This document shows positions 45,707-57,059 of a DNA stretch of 64,000 nucleotides, one piece after another; within the stretch, counting starts at the first letter, position 1; each line of letters begins with the position of its first letter. The translations under genes and the position numbers were made by a program. This DNA is from Naematelia aurantialba (lineage: Eukaryota > Basidiomycota > Tremellomycetes > Tremellales > Naemateliaceae): the NCBI GenBank assembly GCA_021527695.1, contig JAKFAO010000002.1, positions 434,001 to 498,000 on the forward strand. The letters are read 5' to 3'. The notes beneath the pieces were generated by a model. The model ran no database searches. It was given only the letters and a program-made list of their open reading frames with translations, and was not told the DNA's origin.

Positions 45707-47969
45707 CTACCGCCGTTCCAGCGCATCCGCCGCCCGCCTCAACCCAGTCTTGGCCACCTCGCCTGCCATGCCTGCCGCCACCCCCACTGCTCCTTTGAAG
45801 CTCAACCACCCCTCTAGTCCACTAGCAGCCGCCATCGGCCACCCTCCTCTTACCGTCTTCTCCGCACTTGCTGCCGCACCCACGCCCGCCCCCGCCCCAC
45901 CCATCAGCAGCTTCTTGATCGGCCCCAGCTCATTGATCACCTCGAGTCCCATCCCTCTAGCCCAGTTGATCGGTGCCGCCCGGTTCCTGAAAATGTGATG
46001 CAGGGCGTCGGTCGTGCTCAGGAGCAGCTGGTTGGCCGGCCATCGTTCGCGGGGATACGGCAGCAGGTCTGTCGCACCGCCCAAGTCGCCGCCCAGGCGA
46101 CGCGCGCGGTCCCATGTTTCAGCGAGACAGCGGACGTCGGCGAGACCCATGTTCAGCCCCTGACCGGCTAGCGGATGGATCGTGTGCGCTGCGTCGCCGA
46201 CAAGCACGGTGCGTGTACCGACGTAGCAGTCGGCGTGGGAGAGGCGTAGTGGGAAGGACGCGACGGACGGTCCGTGGATCCCAGTGATCGGCGGCGGTGC
46301 TGTCCCGTCGCTTGGGCTGACTTCGAGCGGTAAGAGGGAGACGATGTCTGCTCTCCCAAGAGGCTGACCCTGGGCATCAGCAGCGACGATCTGCTCGTTG
46401 AGCTGCGCTAATGGCTCCTCCTGAAGCGTGAATCCCGCATTCACCACCTCGGTGAGGGCGTCAGCCGAAAGGCGCGTGTATGCCGCTGCGTGTGCAGGGC
46501 GGGTAGACCAGACGAGGGTAGAGGCGGTCGGCGAGAGGGGCAAGAAGGCCAATGGGCCGGTCGGGAGGAAACGCTGCATCGCGGTATTGTTGCCGTAGAG
46601 CGAAGGAGCGGCGTGCTCGAGCGTAGCCACGAGGGCATGGGTATCGTAGCCGTGTGCATAGGAGTCGATCCCGGAGAACTTGCGGACGGGTGAGTTCGGA
46701 CCGTCCGCACCGACCTAGAGATCGTTAGCGAGGACAACGGGAGCCAACGAGAGTCCGAGCTATGGGAGTCCAAACAACATGTCAAAGCAACAGGAATTGC
46801 GACAGGAGTGGATACAGCAAGAGTGAGAGTAACAGGGTCCAGGCCACACTAAAGATTGACGTACCACGACCGACCCCCGCACCCACTTGTCTCCCAGCGC
46901 CAGACCAACCCATCGCCCTCCCTCACCAAGCCGCATCTCCCCCACGCGGCCCGCAGCGCCCTCCCGCACCTCGACGGTATCGCGGCCCAACTCGTCTATC
47001 CGGTGAAACAGCGCTTGTTGGAGGTTCATGTTCTCGGTCATGTGCGCCATGGGATGGTCGAGGGGTGGGAAGTGGAGTGTCGGTGTTGCTTTTGGGGTTG
47101 GGTTGGCCCACACCTAGCCGGGTCAGAATGTTCCTCACCTTGAAACCAGCACGGTGTAGTGAGGGAATGAACATGACCTTCAAACCAGCACGAGTGAAGA
47201 TCACAGGAGAACATAGACGGAGAGACAGCAGGGGAGACCAAGTGAGGACTCACAATCATCTCTTGTACAGGACACGTCCGATGCTGGACAATATACTGCC
47301 AGACCCCGATATCTCGCCCTCGTCAGCTGCTCCTCGCACTACCAAGCGGCAGCTCACCTCGCAGCCATTGTACGTTTTCGGCCGTGAGACTGCTCACGCG
47401 GTTCTCCCATTCGCCGGTCCCGTCCCAGTTGCGCACGCGGTCCAGCGAGCCGCCATCGAGGAGCAGCACTCGGGTCGTCTCTCTCAGGCTGGGCTTGTTC
47501 ACTGTATCTGTCAGCGGCGAGGACTGGAGCAACAACGACCACTTGCTCAACCACGGGGCACGCAGAGCGACAAGGAGGGGGCATCGTGTAGATAGGAGAG
47601 GAAGGAGTGTTGGTGTGTGAGGGAGGAGGTGTAGCCGGAAGGGAAAGAGGAGAGAAAGGGGAGAGAAATGGAGAAAAAAAACTCACACAGAGCACAGGTC
47701 AATGCAAGCCCAGCATTCGCAGCACCGATAATGACGATATCGTATGTGTCCTCGCGAGGGATATCGGGCACCGGCGCGGCCAGAGGGGCGGATGACGCTG
47801 TCGAGTGATACCGCACGCTACGTCGAGGCGATGGTGCAACGGCTTGTGTAGATGGTCCAGGGATAGCGAGGACGAAGGGGGAAGAACGTGATCCGATTGA
47901 TCGAATTGATCCGACAGGCTCGACGAGACGGGATACTGTACATTGCAGTGCTCGAGTCGAGAGCCGCAT
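45707..47969 (-). CDS. COQ6: Ubiquinone biosynthesis FAD monooxygenase Coq6
   Basis: A flavin hydroxylase of the coenzyme Q pathway at the mitochondrial inner membrane. Start MRLSTRALQCTVSRLVEPVG gives an Arg/Ser-rich presequence. The FAD-binding strand is DTYDIVIIGAANAGLALTCA, where the usual GxGxxG appears as GAANAG. Further exons carry ENRVSSLTAENVQWLRG, VQHRTCPVQEMI, MAHMTENMNLQQALF, and the DG motif VGADGPNSPVRKFSG. The GD motif is TVLVGDAAHTIHPLAGQGLN with MGLADVRCLAE. The C-terminal helix ends RRAADALERR. Length is about 490-500 residues, as in other Coq6. Intron joints around 47240-47560 were placed by motif continuity rather than proven. Confidence 0.9.
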
Positions 47970-48362
47970 CTCAGCAGTGCCCAGCAATGTTTTGGATGTA
48001 TAGTATGAATGCTTATGCCAAGAGCAACCGCACGAGGAAACGAGACGTTCCGTGCGCACCATTTGCTCTGGAGTCGGTGGCGAACCAGTGAGAAACTGCA
48101 TCACGCTTTCGCTGTGAGCCTGCTCGACTTGTCTTCCTTGTCTTTCCCAGAGCCTTAGAACTGAGCGATGCGCAGTCTTGCACACACAAGTCACCGCCAG
48201 TCCTCCCCCCTCGCCGCTGTATCCAGATCCGAGAGTGTCGTCTCGACTGAAAGATTGGAAGGGAACAGCGGCTCTGCGTGGATGATTTGGAGATACCATA
48301 CCACAGATCATATAGCTAGTACTCGCGATACACATCCGTCATTGATACATGCACGTCCAATG
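47970..48362. other. Intergenic between PML1/SNIP1 and COQ6
   Basis: 393 bp upstream of COQ6 (minus strand). No gene or repeat recognised. Confidence 0.5.
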
Positions 48363-49808
48363 CTATGCCGATGCGTCCTCATGCAGCAAGACATATTCCC
48401 TCGACGACGTCCCAAACTTTATCACTAAGGCAATCAGCACGTTTCATGGTCCCAGTGTCCCGCACAAGGCACGATGCACTGACCATCGGTGTTCCGCAAC
48501 TCGTAGTACCTTTGACGCTATCAGTGACGGTCCAACTCTATGAGAGATGGCTGGGTCTAGGGTAAAGACAAGGCTACTAGAAATGTAGACAGACCTGGTC
48601 TTTGGGATCTCCTCGTCGTTGACATATGTACCGTTTGTCGATTCGAGATCGATGATGAACGGTCTGAAATATAAGCAAGGATTCTTGCATATATAGGTCT
48701 CTAAAAGCAGCATGGGATGTCTCGTGCGGCGGCGAGAGGACGAGAGGGAGAGGGTGAGAGGAGAAATCGTGCAAAGACTTACTTGACTGAAGTCGTCACA
48801 TCACCAAACTCGTTCTTCTCCGAGACCTGGCGGAATTGGATGGCGGCATGCTGTTTCGAGCACGACGGATGGGCGATGGGGATATCCGTGACCTGACAGG
48901 ATTGTGGTAAGCCCTAGGAGTATCTGGGGTTGCCCAGCACGCATGTGTATCTCGTTGTGCCCAGCATGCAAGTGTATCCGGTGTGGCACAGAATGGCGAC
49001 GTACCACCGTGTCCCGGCCAACGAGGTAGCAGCTTTGTTTATATATATGGATAAGGTCTGCCGTTGTCAGCTACTTGTCGTAACGTCAGACTCACCGAGC
49101 TGCTCTTTCCCTTTGAACACGTATAACCTCCAGTTCTTCAACGGCTTTCTCGCCTCGGGCGGCTCGTTGTACTTGAGCTCGACCCCCTTGACGGTGTTTG
49201 TCTCCTTGGCCAACAGGCCGGAATGCCCGAAATTCGGCTTCTCGACTTCGACCTTGACCACCTCCTGCCCTCGCATCAGCTTCCCGCCCTGCTCTCCTCT
49301 CCCAAGTCCGCCGAGAATGCCTTGCTACATTCTATCCACTTGAGGCAGCCCCAGAATGCCATCCATAGTCTACCCTGTCCAAACCTCAGCAGCGAAACTC
49401 GACTCACCCCATCCGCGTCCTTTGTAGCCACGTCGAACCGAGCCCGCTCGTCTGCCTCTCCTTCTCGCGGTCTCGTTCAGAGTACCCCTCGTCCCCTCTT
49501 CTCCGCTTGCTGCCGCCCCACTCATAGCCCCCATCAGGCTCGTCGCCTCTACTCCTCCGCCCATCCCGATCCCTGTCCCTATTCCTGTCCCTATCCCTGT
49601 CTCTATAGCTGTCCCGACTCCTGGTCGGAGCACCATCTCGCGACGGGTACCCGTTGTCTCGCGGTGGGCGTTGCGTCGAGCTGGAATAAAAACCCGGTGA
49701 GCGGTTTCGAGAAGAACTGCGTCCGCCGCCTTTGGCTTGGTACTCTCTGCTTTCGGGCGAGTTGGACTTCCTGGCCCGCGCGGGGCGTGGAGAGCGTTCG
49801 CGATCCAT
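48363..49808 (-). CDS. FHA-domain protein Pml1/SNIP1 (RES-complex type)
   Basis: In yeast Pml1 belongs to the pre-mRNA retention and splicing (RES) complex. Start MDRERSPRPARARKSNSPES leads an Arg/Ser/Asp-rich region (many RDRDR repeats). Next is LKYNEPPEARKPLKNWRLYV with VFKGKEQL, the conserved lead into the FHA domain. The FHA core follows over short exons: CYLVGRDT, VTDIPIAHPSCSKQHAAIQF (phosphothreonine-binding Ser/His region), IIDLESTNGTYVNDEEI, then YYELRNTDVIKFG and SSREYVLLHEDASA. The joint through the 26-nt exon YYELRNTD keeps the frame. About 310 residues. An intron at about 48905-49012 holds a ~28-bp duplication. Confidence 0.9.
48934..48986. repeat. ~27-bp duplication in a PML1/SNIP1 intron
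   Basis: Two copies of GCCCAGCACGCATGTGTATC with small differences (second copy GCCCAGCATGCAAGTGTATC). Confidence 0.75.
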
Positions 49809-50137
49809 TGTGCTCCGTACTGCTGTCTACACTGCAAGCAGAGGCGATGCACACCTTCGTGTGAGCTCAAGAGGTGCAAAGTAGAATGACAAGATGCAAG
49901 GTGATCGTTTGCCTGGACCAAAAGTCATTGAACCGTGCCTGAAGACTCTTTACTGGGACGTTGGTGTCGCGTCTGTACGAGTTGCTTGTACATCTTGGCC
50001 TACTGGACAACCACTACGCATACAGCTCACAACCCAGGCTCATACACGCCTTGGGTAGTCCACAAGGCTTGACCTACGCTCTCTGTTTCCCAGGCTGTTT
50101 GGACGCTAGTTCCAAGACCACGACGGACCGACCCGCC
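49809..50137. promoter_or_regulatory. Divergent promoter, PML1/SNIP1 and the coiled-coil gene at 50138
   Basis: 329 bp between start codons. No specific element identified. Confidence 0.4.
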
Positions 50138-51579
50138 ATGACCGGACGCAGGTCGTTGCAGGAGCAGGTATCGTCGCTGGCCTCGGAGCTGGAGCTGTCG
50201 GCATTCCTCAACAAGGGCGTGCTGCAGAGCAACAGCGAGTACAAGCTTCGTATCGCCGAACTAGAGCGGGAGAACGCGGTGCTGCGTACCGCCGAGGCGC
50301 GACTGTCGCGGACCGAGGACGCGCTCGAGGCAGCGCACGCCCAGCTGAAGCGGCACGAGGCGTCGATCCTCGATCTGGAAGACGAGCTGCGCGGCGAGGC
50401 GAGCGCGCGTGCAGCTGTCCAGAACGAGCGTGACGACTGGAGGGACAGGTTTGCGCGCGTCGTGCGTGCGTCGAGAGAGCTGGCCGCGCTCGCAGAGGAT
50501 CTGGAAGCGGAGACGCAAGAAGATAGCAAGGTATGTCGAGTGGCAGTGGCGGATGGAGAGGGGAAGAGCGCTGTGGCTGCCGAGTGAAAGGGGAAGATTC
50601 TGCAGCTGCCGATGGAAGAGGGGGAGAGTGCTGTAGCTGGCGAACGAAGAGGGGAAGAGTGCTGTAGCTCTCGAATCAAGGGGAAGAGCGCTGTGCTGAC
50701 AATGGCGGACACACAGGTCACACAGCCCGCGCTCGCCTCGTCACACCCGGAATCACCACGACTCCCACTCATGTCGCTTCGGAAACGTAAACGGATACCG
50801 CCCATCTACTCTGAGATGTCCGATAACGAGTCGCAACATGTACGCTTCTCCATCTATCGCTGTTTCTGCTTTGAGCATCCTGCCATTTTTCTACCATGAA
50901 TTCTCTCTCTCCTCCCCTCCCCCCCTCTCTCGGTCCCGCACTACCAGTTAGCCTCGCGTGCGTCCACACCGCTGACGAGTTCAGACTCCTACACCTCCTC
51001 GTCGCCCCGCGCAACTCCACACACAGCCTCCGCTCCGGCACCCTTCCCAAGACCATCATTCTCTTCTCCAGAACCACCCCCGTACCGCCCCTTCCAGCAC
51101 CAAGCGCGACCCCGTCCCACCCAGTTCCTCCACCCAGCGACACAGTAGCCCGCATCGCCCGCCGCCGCCTGCTCGGAAAGCAGGAGAGCGGACCCCGGGG
51201 GTCCGAAACGCCGGCGAGCGAACCCCGGGAGTCCGAAACCCAGCAGTCAGAACAGGCGAGAGAACGCCAGGAGCCAGGAACCCCGGAGAGAGAAATACAG
51301 CAGACAGACACGCACAGGCGCAAACCCAAACCCAAACGCAAGCCCAGACGCAAACCCCGACCCAGGCGCAAAGGCAAGGGCAAAGCCAAGCCCACGGGCA
51401 CGGGCACACCCGCCGGCCCAGCCTAGAGATCAAGGTCAAGGAGGAAGTCGAGTCGCCAAGAATGCGGCGGCGTATCCGCGTCGTGGACAGCGATGATGGT
51501 GCGTTCGGCCGTCTTCTGGCGCCTCATAGTTGCTGTCGCTGTCGCTGACGACGACGTAGATCCACTCGCAATGGATTGA
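50138..51579 (+). CDS. Coiled-coil protein with Ser/Pro-rich middle, function unknown
   Basis: Start MTGRRSLQEQVSSLASELEL. The N-terminal ~130 residues are a continuous coiled coil (LRIAELERENAVLRTAEARL). After an intron packed with a ~36-bp repeat, the next exon reads THPESPR-like SP sites, LMSLRKRKRIPPIYSEMSDN, then a Ser/Thr/Pro-rich exon (LASRASTPLTSSDSYTSSSP; EPPPYRPFQHQARP). I infer a 277-nt intron 51145..51421 that brings in LEIKVKEEVESPRMRRRIRV and, over intron 51499..51559, the C-terminus VVDSDDDPLAMD. The 51145 donor (GTAGCC) is weak; GTACCG about 55 nt upstream is an alternative. KVKEE is a possible SUMO site. A shugoshin- or kinetochore-like scaffold is possible but no defining motif is seen. 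Confidence 0.6.
50557..50700. repeat. ~35-bp minisatellite in an intron of the gene at 50138
   Basis: Four to five copies built on GGGGAAGAGCGCTGTGGCTG plus CCGAGTGAAAG, ending at the acceptor region near 50715. Confidence 0.9.
51180..51400. repeat. Two short tandem repeats within the putative intron 51145-51421
   Basis: A ~30-bp unit with CCCGGGAGTCCGAAAC at 51185-51245 and CAAACCCAAACGCAAGCCCA-like units at 51320-51400. Confidence 0.75.
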
Positions 51580-51898
51580 GGTCGAGCTGTTGGGATCTGG
51601 ACAGGTCGAGTGTTTGGGGTCTAGAGATTGGCCAGCGTACAGGTCGAGCTCTTGGGATCTAGACCTAGACCGGTACTTCATATGTCGGCCTCTGGCTTGG
51701 TTGTACGCGTCGGGCATGCAGAATTGTTGTGCTCTTGTGAGTCTCATAAGCCAAGCAATGAACATAATCCATGTATCGCCTGCTCTACTCGACAGGTAGC
51801 GATATGGTCTGTCCGGGACGACTGTCCGCACGCATCCGGACGACAAGGAAGGACAACTCGACAGCTAGTCTAGTACAGTGCATACGATACCTCAGCGC
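51580..51898. other. Convergent region with a repeat next to the stop
   Basis: 319 bp. Three copies of a AGGTCGAG(C/T)(T/G)(G/C)TTGGGATCT-like unit at 51577-51665, beginning at the stop codon of the upstream gene. Confidence 0.7.
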
Positions 51899-53892
51899 CT
51901 ATCTCACAGGGTACGAGTAGTCGCCCTTGTCAAACTTGACTCGCTTGCCCTCGCCCAGCGTCCTGTACGGCAGTATCCACACCGCCGCAGCCGAGCATAT
52001 CTCCGCTTCGCTTCCATCACTCGCCCCATCAGCCGCGGTATGCACGCCCGGCGTCCAGCCCTTGACGCGCCAGCGCGGCTGGCTCCACAGATCCCGCATC
52101 ACGATGTTCCCCAGCATGAGCGTCGTCATGCCTTCCTGTGCGCCGCGACGCAGTGCCGCCAAGCTGACGATAGGAAACGGCTGGCTCAGTTGCGCGACTT
52201 TGGGCGTAGGCAGCCGCGTGGGTTTGAGAAAGTTGGGCAACGCCGCCGTTGCTGCTTCGAGCGCGGCGTCAGGGACCGCCGTGCTTGAGCTGGCGAACTT
52301 GCTAGCGTGTTTGGCGTATTCCGCATATGCCCATAAGTACTCGTCCGCGATAGCTGCCAATGACGCCTGGAACGACTGCACCTCTTCCGACTCGGGGCAG
52401 GCAGCGGTTGTGGGCGATGCGTCCTGAGGACTCGACGCTGGTAATGGCGACTCGTCGAAGACCTTGACCCGCAGATTGCCCAACAACCCTTCTTCGCCTT
52501 TGTATCTCGATCCCTCCCAAAAGTCGCCGTCCTCCAGCCCAATCAATCTCCGCATTCGGCGCTGTTCCAGCCCCTCGCCGACGACCTCATCGCTCCCCAT
52601 CGCCTCGGTGAGGTACTGTACGGCCTCTTTTGTTGCATAGAACTCCACGTTACCTGGCCGGCCACCGGCCTCCTCCAAGGCCTCCTGGATCTTGACGACC
52701 AACGGCTTTTGAAGCTCCTCGATGAGGTTCTTCACAAGCTCTTTGGAGTTCTGTGACTGGCCTATCCAGTCGTCGTCCACAGTGAGGTGGTCGCGTGACC
52801 GCGATTTGGACGCGACGATCTTATCCGCTGGGCGGAAGTATCGTTCTTTGGCGCCAGCTTCGTCGGCCGGTAACTCATAATGAAGAAGGTCGCTGCACAG
52901 TCCCATGAGTGCCGTGGGATCGAGGTTGATCTTCAGCGTTGGAAGCAGAATCGGCTTGGTGCTGTCGCTGCGCCGGTGGAGGCTGGCCAAGTTTACTTCG
53001 GTCAAGTCTCCGAAAACCACCTCGACGCCCATCTCCCGCACGGTCTGAAACGTCCGCGCTATCCGCTCATCGTCGTACCCGTCCTCCGGATCTTCGGCAA
53101 TACGGGACAACCGTAGAGTGATGCGTGGTGCTGCGGCGCCTGGTATGCGCTCCACATGCCGCGCAACGGCAACCAGGTGCTCCGCAGCTTCTATGATACT
53201 ATTGCTGAACTTGGGCGTGGAGGGCCCGGAACCGCCGACGTTGCCTTCCCAGTCAGAGTCCGAGTCGTAGTCGGAATTGATGTACGAGTCTTGTTCTCTG
53301 AACTCGGCGATCAGCTGGCTAGGCTTCTTGCTGTTTCGCGCATGTCAGCAATTTCCTTCCGGAATTTCGCAAGAAAGGGCATGGTAGGATGGTCGCACAT
53401 ACCTGTAGATCTTGATCCACTGCGAGCCGCCCCTCGCCACGACGTCCACAAACGCTGCTTCCTTTCCCTTGCCCTTGAACGTCGACTTGAGGGCTGTCAC
53501 CGGGCGCGGGGCGAGCAAAGCCGCCTTCCAAAGCGTCACCATGGCAGCGACATTCGGGATCGGATCATCTTTTGGCGAGACTCCTGATGCATGAGTCTAA
53601 CGATCCGACGTCAACTCTGCCCACGCAACATCTCTCGGTCGGGACGCAGGGAGGCATATGAGGAGTGAAAAGTATAGCGTACAGCTTCCAAAATCGACCG
53701 CTGGTGTTCCACAGTATCTATAAATCGCTTCAAGCCTAGTATTTCGTCTTGCTTCCACGCATTGGCGCCAAAATGATCGATAATGGGTGCATGGAACAAG
53801 AGGTTATCGAGGGGGAAGGTACGTAGTGAGAGTAGCAGTTCGTCAATGAGCTTGAGAGCTGGTTCGAGGGAGTGGGAAAAATCGCGAGCCAT
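51899..53892 (-). CDS. DUF1308-domain protein (C7orf25/UPF0415-like)
   Basis: Start MARDFSHSLEPALKLIDELL at 53892; exon 1 (53892..53683) joins over an 86-nt intron (53682..53597) to THASGVSPKDDP. Exon 2 contains AAFVDVVARGGSQWIKIYR, the conserved DVV-G--W-KI strand of the family, and exon 3 starts KPSQLIAEFREQDSYINSDY. The large last exon has MGVEVVFGDLTEVNLASLHR and LLPTLKINLDPTALMGLCSD (the DUF1308 hallmark N-DVT-L-L-S region). The C-terminus is KGDYSYPVR. About 560 residues. The molecular function of this family is not established; a PIN-like fold has been proposed by others but I cannot show it here. Confidence 0.75.
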
Positions 53893-54235
53893 GAGCGAGG
53901 GCTGAGGAGCACCGTAACGCAGCGAGGGGAGACGTCCACGCTCAGAGGTTGAGCTCGAAATGGTGCTTGGTGGTTTGTAGGTGTAAGTAAAGACAAGGCC
54001 TCGGACGAGCAGGAGGACTTTGGAGGAATTCAGAAGAAGTAACGGAGCCCCACAGCAGGTCCGTGCGAAATCAGGGTTGCAGGTGGCGAAACACCACGAA
54101 TCGTTCCACGCCATAGATGTACAGTCTAGTCATGCGCACATGTCTATTCATCCTCCTTCATCATGCTGTACGTCAGAGGGGATGAGTTCTGGTCCTATTT
54201 ACTCTCTTCCTGTGTCTTGTCCTTGTTCTGCTTCA
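53893..54235. other. Intergenic upstream of the DUF1308 gene
   Basis: 343 bp between two minus-strand genes. No gene or repeat is recognised. Confidence 0.5.
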
Positions 54236-57059
54236 CTACCGCGCTATCGCCCAAGCGATGATAGCGGACTCCTGAGCACCCCTTCGTCTCCTTCTGGGCT
54301 CCGCTGCTGCCGTGCTGTCCTGCTGTTCATAGAATGTTCTCTGTGCGTTGGCTCCACGATCACTAGACTCCCTACTGTGGCGTGCATCTTCAGAATGCGC
54401 TCTTCCTGCAGCCCAGAACGCTCGTTCGTTGAACGTCACGGCCGTCGTTCGGCCAGTAGGAGAGTCTGCAAGGTCATACAATAGGTCCGGGCGGTCCGTG
54501 ATGACTTGGTTGAAACCCTTACTCGACGGAACGGAGACAGCTTGACCTCGATGACTCCAAACATTGACAGCCGGCCCTACTCTACCTATCACGGGGATGT
54601 TCCTCGGAACCTCGTACTGCACGCTTCCAGGCGAGGAAGCCCTTGAATTGCTCGTAGAGGGTTCAGACAGACTCCTCCGAACCGACTGGCCATGTCGCCA
54701 AGATCGACGATAACCAGGATCAACACCGCTGAGCTCCACCGCTCCTGACCCGGTGGTGATGGCCAGCATTGGTGTGCCAGACGCTGGCGGAGATGCATCC
54801 CTGGTCATTCTCCGCCCGCGACTCTCGCCATGACTCGCGGGTCCAGGTATACCACGGAGTTGCCGACTGCTGGTCCTAGCGGTGTTAGGTGGGGTCGTGG
54901 ACGTATCTGTCAATGGGGCAGATTTAGGACCTTGTCGCCACGCACTCGTAGTGGGTGCGCTTACTTGAGGTGCAGAGGAAGCAGTTCTTGATCCTGATGA
55001 ACGGCGGCGTTGCCCACCGGTGGTGGTTTGCGTTGTGAATGCTTCAGTCCTTGTGGTAGTCTTGGTAACGTACCAGAGATCACCGTCGTTACCTTGCATA
55101 CCCTGTTCGTCCGCGGTAATATGCCCTCTCGTTGCCGGCTGGAAGTAGTAGCTTCGGCTTGCCGTAGCGCGTGACTGGTCGGGGTTTCCCTGTCGAGCTG
55201 TGGAGAGTGGAAGACCCGGAACGAGTAGAGTTTTCGACTGGGCTTCAGTAGCTCTATTATTCAGAGGCTGCCCCGGAAACTGTCATGCCCTCGAGTCTGA
55301 CGACATCCTGCTCAACTGAAGTTGACACCACAATTCTGCTGTTAAACCGTCGAGCTGTGGGGACAGAATATCCAGCCATTCCTGGGCTATCAAAGGCCCC
55401 TGGAGGAGGCGGGTTCTCCAGCTGCTCAACAGGAACTGTGTTACCTTCGATCGCGACGTGCAAACCTCCCTGGAGGAATTGAGTTGTTTCCACGGTTCTG
55501 CTGCATAGCGGTGCAGAGGTACCAGAAGCGGTACTCCTGTCCCCGAGGCTACCTCCTGCTCCTTGCACCGGGATCAGTGGCACAGGCATACGACGTGTAG
55601 CAGGTGGACCGTGTCTCGACCCAGAGCCAGCAGACGAGCCCGAGGATCCACGGCGGCAAGTGCCACCAGCCCGCAAGTTGGTAAAGTTGATCGGGGTTGG
55701 ATGGAGCTGGCTGCTCGAGGGCACTGCGAGAGAGGCGGCTAATCTGCGCTGATTCGTTTGATTACTATCTCCATGGGAGGAGCCGGCTTGCGGCTGTATG
55801 GGAGGAAGACCAGAGGCACTACGGATGAGTGGGGCTGGTCGTGTGAGTGGGTTGGATGTAGATGTTGGCGCAGTCTGTGGCCTCCCCTGGTCTGAATTAC
55901 TGCGACGATATGGCACCCCAGTCCGGATGGAGCTGCCTGCTTGACTGCGTGGAGCAGACCTTTCCCCTTGATGGTTGCACCGGAGGTCGAGGTGCCTCCA
56001 CCCCGGAACTCTTTCGGGAGCTGGTCTTCGAGACCCCCGACGTGGACTGGCAGGATAGATGGGGAGTAAGCTGTTCAAATCGGTAGAGGGCGGCTGAATT
56101 CGGCGCTCAGAGGCAGCGCCATCTACATTAGGCGGCGGCACGCGTAAGGGATGATGTATATGCTCTCTGATGGAGAATCCAGGCAGCTGAACCGATGTCG
56201 GTGCGTTTGCAAACGGGAGGTGACTTTCAGTGCGAGTGTCGATCCCTTGTGCTGTGCTGCTCAGTTTGTTTGACTGTTCAGTTGACTGTCCAGGATGAGC
56301 AGAAACAAACGGAGGAAAGACTTCGGCGCGACGTGCGTCGCCCAATACGGATGTAAGAGGGCTCCTTGGGGGTATCTCTGTCGTCAGCGGGCCCCTCACA
56401 GCTTGGAAATTTGCGCTCCGCACCGCCTTCCTTTGTCCATTAGAGGGAAGTTGAATGGGTTCACGCCGCGGCGCGTTTAGGCTCGACGCATGTCCTTCTC
56501 CAGCGGCGGCGTAGAAGCGAATGCCCAATGGCGGGCTCGGAGCACGCATCAAGATCACATCGCTTTCGAGACTCGGTTCCCTGGAAGAGTCGGACGGGGA
56601 TCCTGCAGTGGCATTGTTGCTATCGGGCGAAGTGGTCCGCTTGGGCCAACGCCGCCTCCCGCGGCGAGGTCCTTCCATTTCCTCGAGGTTGTAAGCCACT
56701 GAAGGTGGCAAATGTATCTCAGTAGCCGCCAAGTCAGAGACATTGAGAGACATATCGACTCGGCGGAGTCTGGGAACTCGGGCGGTACTATGACATGTCG
56801 CCTCTGTGCTGCGGCTGGAGCTCTCTGGCTGAGGCACCCGAATGAGATTATCCATGTCTCTGGCAGAACGGGCGGCGTAAATGCCGCGGGAGGACAAGTC
56901 AGGCGGCGGACTTGCAGTGTGTCTTCGAGCGCGGACGCTCTCCACGGGCACGATTCCGTTTAGAAGCGCGGAACTAGAGGACGTCCTTTGTCTCGTGCTA
57001 ACGCTTGTCGCCGGCCGGCTCGCGCCTACACCATACAGATCACTGTGCTGGTGGGACAT
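54236..57059 (-). CDS. Long disordered Ser/Arg/Pro-rich protein, probably one gene with an unresolved joint
   Basis: A 600-residue open frame (57059..55257; start MSHQHSDLYGVGASRPATSV) is followed by a second frame open from about 55285 to 54236. Both are of the same low-complexity composition, so I treat them as one gene. A small intron is proposed with acceptor CTGAAGCCCAG at 55240..55238 and exon 2 starting SKTLLVPGLPLST; a donor such as ACA/GTTTCC near 55284 keeps phase 0. The alternative is two separate genes, the second starting at MQGNDGDLWYVTKTT (55099). No folded domain, signal peptide or membrane segment is visible. Many SP/TP and RRxS sites suggest a phosphorylated regulatory protein; no family was recognised. 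Unusually for this window the first 1.8 kb has no intron. Confidence 0.5.

Noticed and set aside
50896..51426. 177-codon frame ending in Lys/Arg repeats
   Set aside because: Out of phase with the upstream exon; the other frame gives a better Ser/Pro exon and a sensible C-terminus after splicing.
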